DNA of 14,126 bases from CAZQEZ01 sp964592475 (GTDB lineage Bacteria > Bacteroidota > Bacteroidia > Cytophagales > Cyclobacteriaceae), in NCBI GenBank assembly GCA_964592475.1, contig CAZQEZ010000104.1, positions 1 to 14,126 on the forward strand. The letters are read 5' to 3'. Below, piece by piece: positions 7,970 through 14,126 of this stretch (the stretch's first letter is position 1; each line of letters starts with the position of its first letter). The notes below the pieces were generated by a model that saw nothing but the letters and a program-made list of their open reading frames with translations, was not told the DNA's origin and did no database searches. Made by a program: the position numbers and the translations under genes.

Positions 7970-8996
7970 AGTTTTCGGTTGCCTATTAGGTGGTGCTATA
8001 GGCGATGCATTAGGAGCTCCAGTAGAGTTTGACGACATAAAAACTATCCAGTCAAACTGTGGTAAGGAAGGCGTTACAGGTTATTTTGAGCATGGCAACC
8101 AGGGCGAGTTCACCGACGATACTCAAATGACTTTATTCACTGCCGAAGGGCTGCTGAGAGCCAGAACCAGGGCATTACACAAGGGTATTGGAGGAGCAGA
8201 AAATGCCATTGTTTATAAAGCTTACCGCAGGTGGTTGCAAACTCAAGGTGAAACTGATGAACTTGATGATAGTGGCTGGCTTATCAAGCAAAAGGAACTA
8301 CATAAGAGAAGAGCACCGGGAAATACTTGCCTGTCCGCTTTGCAAAACAAAGAGCGCGGGAGTGTGAAAAACAAAATAAACAACAGTAAAGGTTGCGGCA
8401 CAGTAATGCGAATGGCACCGGTGGGAATTGTCTACCATCGTGACAGAAAGCTGGCTTTTAAAAAAGGGGTAGAATATTCTGCAATTACGCATGGCCATCC
8501 CTCCGGGTATCTAAGCGGAGGTTTTTTTGCCTCAGTAATAGCCGATCTTTTAAATGAGGAAACTTTAGATAATAGCATCGAAAATGCGGTAAAAGAATTG
8601 GTGGCGTGGGATGATCATCAAGAACTTTTAGATGTGATTGAACTAGTACTACGTCTCCACAACAATTCATCTGGAAATACTTTTTCTGTTAAAACCTTAG
8701 AAGTACTCGGTGAGGGATGGGTAGCGGAGGAGGCTTTGGCCATTTCGCTTTTTTGTGCATTAAAGTTTCAAAATAATTTTAAAAAAGGAGTATTAGCCGC
8801 AGTAAATCATAGTGGAGATTCGGATAGCACAGGAGCTATAACCGGTAATATTTTGGGCGTAATTCAGGCATCAAACATACCACAGGAATGGATAGATAAT
8901 TTATGGTACCATAATTTAGTAATTGAAGTTGCCAATGATCTATACATAGGTTTTAAAGATAATGAAGGCTGGTGGGAAAAATATCCGGGGTTTTAA
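7959..8996 (+). CDS. ADP-ribosylglycohydrolase (ARH/DraG family)
   Basis: The 345-residue protein has the family's usual size and all its hallmark segments. These are GCLLGGAIGDALGAPVEF near the N-terminus, the metal-binding FTDDTQM (T52, D53, D54), a central GCGTVMRMAPVG, ITHGHPSGYLSGGF, and the second metal site HSGDSDSTGAITGNILG (D287, D289, T291). Family members use two Mg2+ or Mn2+ ions to remove ADP-ribose from Arg, Ser, nucleic acid or small molecules. The substrate cannot be read from sequence. All metal ligands are intact, so it should be active. ATG 7959 overlaps the zinc-ribbon gene by 11 bp. No ADP-ribosyltransferase is visible in the window, so whether it reverses a host, phage or partner modification is open. 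Confidence 0.92.
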   Translation: MKNKVFGCLLGGAIGDALGAPVEFDDIKTIQSNCGKEGVTGYFEHGNQGEFTDDTQMTLFTAEGLLRARTRALHKGIGGAENAIVYKAYRRWLQTQGETDELDDSGWLIKQKELHKRRAPGNTCLSALQNKERGSVKNKINNSKGCGTVMRMAPVGIVYHRDRKLAFKKGVEYSAITHGHPSGYLSGGFFASVIADLLNEETLDNSIENAVKELVAWDDHQELLDVIELVLRLHNNSSGNTFSVKTLEVLGEGWVAEEALAISLFCALKFQNNFKKGVLAAVNHSGDSDSTGAITGNILGVIQASNIPQEWIDNLWYHNLVIEVANDLYIGFKDNEGWWEKYPGF

Positions 8997-9091
8997 AATT
9001 CTGACTACATTTACTAATGCTTAATCTCCAAATTCTTTTACTTAAAAAAATAATTTGCCAGCGAAATCCTAAAACAATCTTTATGTAGCAT

Positions 9092-9386
9092 CAGCTTTGT
9101 CTCCATTGCCCAATAACCCCAATGGTTGTATCTGAGAACGATTAGTCTTATCTATTGTCGGTCGGATTTTATGGTTAATACTTTTATGACCAAATCTATT
9201 GTATCATTTAAAAGGTCAGGAGATATGCTGCATCTCAACTGGGAGAACCTAATATCAGATACTTCAATGCCAAATTTGTATTTCTGGAATTGCAGCAAAA
9301 ACCAGGCAAAGATTGTTACAGGTAATTCGTGGCTTAAGCGTAAATTTGAGCAATGAATAATTGTTTTTGGATGAAGAAATAGTATA
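9092..9386 (+). pseudogene. Deleted second copy (copy B) of the decayed gene at 5474-6181
   Basis: This stretch matches copy A in the same orientation. TTGTATC-TTTAAAAGGTC and AGGAGAT are shared, as are GGGAGAACC, TATCAGATACTTC, then CCAAATTT, TTGCAGCAAA and TTGTTACAGG-AATTCG. Compared with A it lacks about 161 bp between two AGATAC hexamers (A: 5682-5687 and 5843-5848), the result expected from slippage between short direct repeats. It also lacks about 20 bp near GGTCGG. The reading frame is broken (TAA inside the KFVFLELQQK part), so no product is expected. An accidental 76-codon frame at 9126-9356 mixes frames of the ancestral gene and is not a gene. Confidence 0.6.
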
Positions 9387-9521
9387 GGTATCAATAAGTA
9401 CTAGTATTATCTCCTGTACCAATAATACTCATACAGGATTACTGTTAGAAAAATTATAAAATAACTTCATCGATATTAGACTATAATTTCCCAAAAATCA
9501 CCACTTATTCATTACATATCA

Positions 9522-9551
9522 TTTGATTTTTATGGATTTAGATATAAATTG
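9522..9551 (+). promoter_or_regulatory. drmD: Possible Bacteroidota-type promoter for the helicase operon
   Basis: TTTG at 9522-9525 is followed after 17 bases by TATAAATTG (9543-9551), a partial match to the -33 TTTG and -7 TAnnTTTG elements of Bacteroidota sigma factors. It lies 20 bp before the start codon, so the untranslated leader would be short. The remaining DNA from 9387 to 9521 is AT-rich and shows nothing else. Confidence 0.3.
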
Positions 9552-9571
9552 CGCTGAAATACAAATCCTTT

Positions 9572-12439
9572 ATGAACAGCCAATTAGCACCTGGAACCAG
9601 AATAAATGTAAGAGGTGAGGATTTCCTGATCACCAATTTAATCCCCAACGTCGATAGTTCTTATCTGATTGATGCTGAAGGTATTAGCGAACTAGTGAAA
9701 GGAAAGAAATTCAAGTTTGATACTGCCATTGATAAGGATATCCAGGCACTGGATCCTTCCCATACTGAATTGAAAGCCGATATAGACAGTGGGTACCGCA
9801 AAACCAAATTATTTTTAGAGACCCAGGTGAGATTATCTACGGTTTATAATAAGAAAATTAACATAGCCCATAAAGCAGCATTTAATCTCGCTGATTATCA
9901 ATTGGCCCCTACCCTGAAAGCGCTAAAGCTTCCACGTCCTCGTATTTTAATTGCAGATGGTGTGGGTCTTGGAAAAACAATCGAGGTGGGTATCCTGCTG
10001 GCTGAAATGATCAAGAGAGGCAAAGGACAACGCATCATGGTATTGGCTTTGAAATCAATTTTAAGTCAATTCCAGCAAGAGATATGGAACCGGTTTGCCA
10101 TACCCCTGGTGAGGCTCGACTCACATGGTATCGCCAGAATCAAAACAGAACTTCCGGCTAATAAAAACCCTTTTGATTATTATGATAAAACCATCGTTTC
10201 CATAGATACACTAAAAAATAATGCTAAATTCCGGCATTACATAGAAAAGTCACGTTGGGATATCATAGTGATCGACGAATGTCATACGGTAGCAAATATC
10301 TCCAGCCAACGGGGAGATCTGGCGCAGTTTCTGGCAACTCGGTGTGAATCACTGGTCTTAACTTCAGCTACTCCTCATAATGGCAAACGGCAAAGTTTTG
10401 CTAACTTGATCAAGATGATTGAACCAATTGCCATTCCTCAATCAGGTGAGTTTGAAAAAAAAGATGTTGAGCCGTTTTATGTAAGGAGGTTCAAAAATCA
10501 TATTCTGGATGATTCTGTTCGTTCTAATTTTCAGGATCGAAAAGTAATTCCCATTCATGCTGATTTAAATCCTGAAGAAATAGCGTTTCTGGAATATCAG
10601 CAAAAGCTGAAGTTCACGGCAATTTCAGGAATGAAGGATGATACCGAAAACCAATCAAAATTCCGGCAGGACTTCTTATTCGCCATCGGTATATTCAAAG
10701 CCTATATGTCCTCTCCGGAAGCAGCATTGGCCACCATCAGGAACCGGATTTCCAGAATTGAAAAAAAGGAAAATGAAGCTGCCATTGAAAGCCTGGAGAT
10801 GCTGAATAATCTGAGGGTGATGCTGGAGGATATCCTGAAAAAAAACAAGGATGCAAAATTTGATGCTTTTGAGGATGAACTGGTAAAAATAAACTGGACC
10901 GGTAAGGAAAAGGATGATAGAATAGTAATATTTGCCGAAAGAATAGATACTATCAAATACCTGAAACAAAGATTGAAGGAGAAGTTTAATCTGGATGATA
11001 AGGTACTGGCAGAATTTCATGGCGGCTATTCCGACACTGAGCAACAAGCCATTATCGATGATTTCGGCAAACAAGATTCAGATGTAAGAATACTAATTTG
11101 TTCTGATGCTGGCTCCCAGGGTGTGAACTTGCATTACTTCTGTCATAAAATGTTCAATTATGATATTCCCTGGTCATTAATTACACTCGAGCAGCGCAAT
11201 GGCCGGATTGACAGGTATGGACAAAAACAGACTCCCTACATCTATTACATGATCAGTAAGTCTGAACTGGAAGGACTAAAAACAGATTTGCACATATTAG
11301 AAAATTTGGTCAAAAAAGAAGAAGAAGTTTACAAAACATTTGGCGATATAGGAGCGGTGCTGAAGCTGTATAGCAGTGACGAAGAAGAACAAAAAACAGA
11401 AAAAGCAATTGAGGAGCAGGATGAAAATTTTCTTTTTGATCAGGAAGATTGGGAAATGGATGCTGATGCTCTTTTTGGTGGTGATAGCGATGTAACGCAT
11501 GAAGAGCCGGAAATTGAGCCGATTCTTGAAAATGCTGCCTTTTATGAAAATGATGAATCCTTTTATCACGACCTGATCACTCAGCTCAAAAGCAATGGCT
11601 CTCTGGCTAATGATGAAGCTGAATTCATTGACCACCATTATCTGGAAGTAAAAAACACGTCGGAGTTACACAAATTACTGTTTGATTTACCTGCCGAAGC
11701 CAAACCTAAAGTTAATGATGTGTACCGGCTGACCACCTTAAAAGAGGATGTGCAGAAATCAATTGAAGAGGCCCGCAAGAAAAAAGGAGAATGGGCAAAG
11801 TTTCAGATGCTTTATGATCTGCACCCGGTGCTGAAATACTTTACTACCAAGCTTGAAGCTGATGTTGATAAAGATGTAGCACTGGTAGCTAAGATATCCA
11901 AATTACCAGCCAATACGGCCTGGTATGTATTGAAAGGTCAAATAGCCAATAACCTGGGGCAAGCCATTATTTCTGAATTTGTCGTTTTACCCATCAATTT
12001 AAAAGCGGGTGGTCTTTTTGATAAACCCATGATATTATCTGATTTCATTTCAGCATACAGTTTAAATCAGCAACTTTATACTGAAAACATAGAGGAAAAT
12101 TACCTGGAAGTATTGAAAAAGTATTTGCCGGATGTAATTGAGTTTTCCAAGGAGCTTCATATGCAACAAATCCAACAAAGAATGTCTATGAACATGGAAG
12201 CTTTGCTTAACGAGTACATGGCCAATTTAGCTCGTTGGCAGGATGATGCCAACCAACAACTGGAAATTGATTTTCAGGATAAAAATTTAACCGGTTTCAT
12301 GATCCGAAAAAAAGAAAACAGGTTGGCTAATATTGATTCAATTGTGAGTAAATCCAGTCAGTACATCAAAGATCTCACTTCCCTTAGTCAGGATGCCTAC
12401 ATAAAAGTTTTAGCAGTATTTTATAATAATGAAGTATGA
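9572..12439 (+). CDS. drmD: SNF2-family helicase, DISARM DrmD-like
   Basis: The 955-residue protein is a superfamily 2 SNF2/RapA-type translocase. The N-terminus has a small beta domain (about 5-50), then a Q-type contact DYQLAP (108-113), Walker A DGVGLGKT (129-136), Walker B DECH (235-238) and TSATPHN (264-270). The second lobe has ILICSDAGSQGVNLHYF and motif VI QRNGRIDRYGQKQ (541-553). An acidic linker follows (about 609-660). The C-terminal 300 residues are helical and unassigned. All ATPase residues are intact. The stop overlaps the methylase start in ATGA, so the two are translationally coupled. Helicase followed by large adenine methylase fits class 1 DISARM, where this protein helps block phage DNA. 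An alternative is the helicase of a BREX type III locus, but there the methylase precedes the helicase. Confidence 0.68.
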   Translation: MNSQLAPGTRINVRGEDFLITNLIPNVDSSYLIDAEGISELVKGKKFKFDTAIDKDIQALDPSHTELKADIDSGYRKTKLFLETQVRLSTVYNKKINIAHKAAFNLADYQLAPTLKALKLPRPRILIADGVGLGKTIEVGILLAEMIKRGKGQRIMVLALKSILSQFQQEIWNRFAIPLVRLDSHGIARIKTELPANKNPFDYYDKTIVSIDTLKNNAKFRHYIEKSRWDIIVIDECHTVANISSQRGDLAQFLATRCESLVLTSATPHNGKRQSFANLIKMIEPIAIPQSGEFEKKDVEPFYVRRFKNHILDDSVRSNFQDRKVIPIHADLNPEEIAFLEYQQKLKFTAISGMKDDTENQSKFRQDFLFAIGIFKAYMSSPEAALATIRNRISRIEKKENEAAIESLEMLNNLRVMLEDILKKNKDAKFDAFEDELVKINWTGKEKDDRIVIFAERIDTIKYLKQRLKEKFNLDDKVLAEFHGGYSDTEQQAIIDDFGKQDSDVRILICSDAGSQGVNLHYFCHKMFNYDIPWSLITLEQRNGRIDRYGQKQTPYIYYMISKSELEGLKTDLHILENLVKKEEEVYKTFGDIGAVLKLYSSDEEEQKTEKAIEEQDENFLFDQEDWEMDADALFGGDSDVTHEEPEIEPILENAAFYENDESFYHDLITQLKSNGSLANDEAEFIDHHYLEVKNTSELHKLLFDLPAEAKPKVNDVYRLTTLKEDVQKSIEEARKKKGEWAKFQMLYDLHPVLKYFTTKLEADVDKDVALVAKISKLPANTAWYVLKGQIANNLGQAIISEFVVLPINLKAGGLFDKPMILSDFISAYSLNQQLYTENIEENYLEVLKKYLPDVIEFSKELHMQQIQQRMSMNMEALLNEYMANLARWQDDANQQLEIDFQDKNLTGFMIRKKENRLANIDSIVSKSSQYIKDLTSLSQDAYIKVLAVFYNNEV

Positions 12440-14126
12440 TAAAGTTCATTGAAAATATCGGTGATTTTTTTTCCAGTAATTATTTCAATGAAGATTTCAG
12501 GAAAAATGTATTTTCAAAAAGCGGATATAGCCAGGACCACATAGCCCAATTGAATAAAAGGCTAAATGCTATAAAAGATAAGTATTTTCGCTATAAAAAG
12601 CTTTACCTGGAAGAAAACCTTAGAACCAAAGATAAAATTAAAATCACCCATGACTTTCACCAGGAGGTTTTAATTGCCCTCGATTTTCCGGGAAACCATC
12701 CTCAATACGATAATCTTTTTCATCTTTCTGATAATGAAGTTCTGCCGGTAAGGCATATCCTGTATCGTGGAGAACAACCGCATTTAATGATCATAGAAAT
12801 GCAGGCCCTGATTAAAGAAGGTGAAAAAGAACCGGAGGGTATATTCGAACAGCGGTATAATATTGAAGAGGAAGAGAAAAACGGGCAGCCGCAAAGATAC
12901 CACAGATCACAATGGGAAAAGGTATTCAAAGTGCCGGAAGGATTAAAGATATCCCCTACCGTAATCAATAAAGCTATTTCTGAACTGTTTTTACTGGAGC
13001 AAAATCACCGGCCCAAATTCATACTTCTATTAGCCGGTAATATATTGTTTCTCTTCGAAGCTGAAAAATGGTTCCGGGGAAGTTACCTGAAGTTTGACCT
13101 GGAAGAACTATTTACTGAAACAGCCATCCAGAGGGACTATTACAGCCTATTTTACCTGCTGGTAGGTAAGGAGGCCATAGCGCCGGAAGCAGATATCGTG
13201 CTGATGGAACAACTGGATGAGGATTCTCATAAAAGCGCCTATGCGGTTACCAAAGACTTAAAGGAAGGTATTATCAATGCTGTAGAATCGCTGGCCAATG
13301 AGGCCACCTGGTACATGAAAAAAGAGGGCATGGACCTGCATGGTTTGGATGCCGAATTCGCCGCTAACCTGAAAGATGATTGCCTGACCATCGTATACCG
13401 GCTGCTTTTTATCTTCTATGCTGAATCCCGGGATGATCTGGACATCTTACCTGCCAATGATACCCATTATGAGCATGGCTATTCCCTGGAAATGTTGCGT
13501 GACCTTGAGCAGGTTCCCATGAACAGTGAAAGTGCCCGCTATGGTTATTTCTTTCACGAATCCTTGACCATCTTATTCAATTTACTAGCCAGGGGATACC
13601 GGGAGAAAAATGGTGGTAACAAAAGCTTTAAAGTTCGGCACCTTGATTCACCTTTATTTGACAATCACCGGCTGCATTACCTGCAGGAAGTTAAATTCCG
13701 GAATATTGTATGGCAGGAAATTATCTGTAACTTAAGCCTGTCCAAAAAGCAACGAGGTAAAGCCCGGGGACGCATTTCGTATGCCAACCTGGGAATCAAC
13801 CAATTGGGCAGTGTATACGAAGGGTTATTGGCTTTCCGGGGCTATTTTGCTGAGGAAGACCTGATAGAAGTGCATCCGGAAGGAAAACCGGAGGAGGGTA
13901 CTTATCTCACGCCCCGCTCCAGGCGTGATTTGTTCAAACCGGGTGAGGTACTAACTAATTCTAATGATGAGGAAGTAGTAATTCCTAAAGGAACGTTTGT
14001 TTACCGGCTCTCCGGGCGCGACCGGCAAAGAACAGCTTCTTATTATACGCCGGAAGTGCTGACCAAAACCACCGTGAAATATACCCTGAAACCCATCCTG
14101 GAAAAGCTGGATAAAGGTGAAATGAA
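12436..14126 (+). CDS. drmMI: Large adenine-specific DNA methylase, N-terminal part (DISARM DrmMI-like; cut by window end)
   Basis: The frame stays open for 563 codons to the window edge. ATG 12436 overlaps the helicase stop by four bases, which settles the start. The visible part is the helical N-terminal region typical of PglX/Eco57I-like methylases. It contains DDCLTIVYRLLFIFYAESRD, LGINQLGSVYEGLL (452-465) and RQRTASYYTPEVL, with SYYTP at 535-539, the usual entry into the SAM-binding domain. The SAM motif and the NPPY catalytic motif lie beyond the window. Such enzymes methylate adenine at N6. In DISARM the methylation marks host DNA as self. It could be a BREX PglX instead; drmA, drmB and drmC directly downstream would decide. 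Confidence 0.7.
   Translation, partial: MIKFIENIGDFFSSNYFNEDFRKNVFSKSGYSQDHIAQLNKRLNAIKDKYFRYKKLYLEENLRTKDKIKITHDFHQEVLIALDFPGNHPQYDNLFHLSDNEVLPVRHILYRGEQPHLMIIEMQALIKEGEKEPEGIFEQRYNIEEEEKNGQPQRYHRSQWEKVFKVPEGLKISPTVINKAISELFLLEQNHRPKFILLLAGNILFLFEAEKWFRGSYLKFDLEELFTETAIQRDYYSLFYLLVGKEAIAPEADIVLMEQLDEDSHKSAYAVTKDLKEGIINAVESLANEATWYMKKEGMDLHGLDAEFAANLKDDCLTIVYRLLFIFYAESRDDLDILPANDTHYEHGYSLEMLRDLEQVPMNSESARYGYFFHESLTILFNLLARGYREKNGGNKSFKVRHLDSPLFDNHRLHYLQEVKFRNIVWQEIICNLSLSKKQRGKARGRISYANLGINQLGSVYEGLLAFRGYFAEEDLIEVHPEGKPEEGTYLTPRSRRDLFKPGEVLTNSNDEEVVIPKGTFVYRLSGRDRQRTASYYTPEVLTKTTVKYTLKPILEKLDKGEM

Noticed and set aside
5474..9386. Copies A and B as ends of a transposon
   Set aside because: They are direct, long and gene-like rather than short inverted ends, and no transposase lies between them.
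9126..9394. Open frames of 76 (plus) and 80 (minus) codons after the ADP-ribosylglycohydrolase gene
   Set aside because: The DNA is a deleted copy of the decayed gene at 5474-6181, and the frames run through mixed ancestral frames.
10676..11638. Minus-strand open frames within the helicase gene
   Set aside because: They are antisense to conserved helicase motifs and hold low-complexity Phe/Ile/Ser-rich sequence typical of the reverse of Lys/Glu-rich coding DNA.
9572..14126. BREX type III instead of DISARM
   Set aside because: The order is helicase then methylase with a four-base overlap, which fits drmD-drmMI better; not fully excluded because the core genes are outside the window.
1..14126. 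CRISPR arrays, tRNA or rRNA genes
   Set aside because: No regularly spaced repeats beyond the three-copy motif at 4921-5010, and no tRNA cloverleaf or rRNA sequence was noticed on either strand.

Overview
The window looks like a chromosomal scaffold piece from a Bacteroidota bacterium, probably of the Cytophagales type. The reasons are moderate-to-low GC, spacing that lacks Shine-Dalgarno sequences, a signal peptide ending in a Leu-Leu-Ala-Gln cleavage site, and tandem secreted GH106-type rhamnosidases of a polysaccharide-utilisation locus. A 100-base run of N (5372-5471) marks an assembly gap.

Left part (1-4917): the 3' end of one GH106-like gene is followed 20 bp later by a complete paralogue of 1000 residues with a signal peptide. 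Together they look like part of an operon for taking apart rhamnose-containing plant or algal polysaccharide. Convergent to them lies an AraC-family regulator. Its upstream region carries three copies of an AGAAAGTRTT-type repeat.

Middle (4918-9571): this is a scarred region. It holds C-terminal scraps of genes, the N gap, and a frameshifted gene of unknown family (copy A, about 5474-6181). A second, internally deleted copy of the same gene (copy B, about 9092-9386) lies in the same orientation. Between the two copies sits an intact, tightly spaced four-gene set: a PD-(D/E)XK nuclease-fold protein, a helix-hairpin-helix/DNA-glycosylase-like protein, a zinc-ribbon protein of unknown function, and an ADP-ribosylglycohydrolase (ARH/DraG family) whose start overlaps the zinc-ribbon gene.

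Right part (9572-14126): a SNF2-type helicase of 955 residues overlaps by four bases (ATGA) with a large PglX/Eco57I-like adenine methylase, which is cut by the window end. The pair in this order best fits drmD-drmMI of a class 1 DISARM anti-phage system. The core drmA, drmB and drmC would have to lie downstream, outside the window.

Overall, a carbohydrate locus ends at about 4.9 kb and an accessory, defence-island-like region begins. The four-gene set between the decayed repeats is the best candidate for an undescribed module. Its individual folds can be read, but a joint function is inference.
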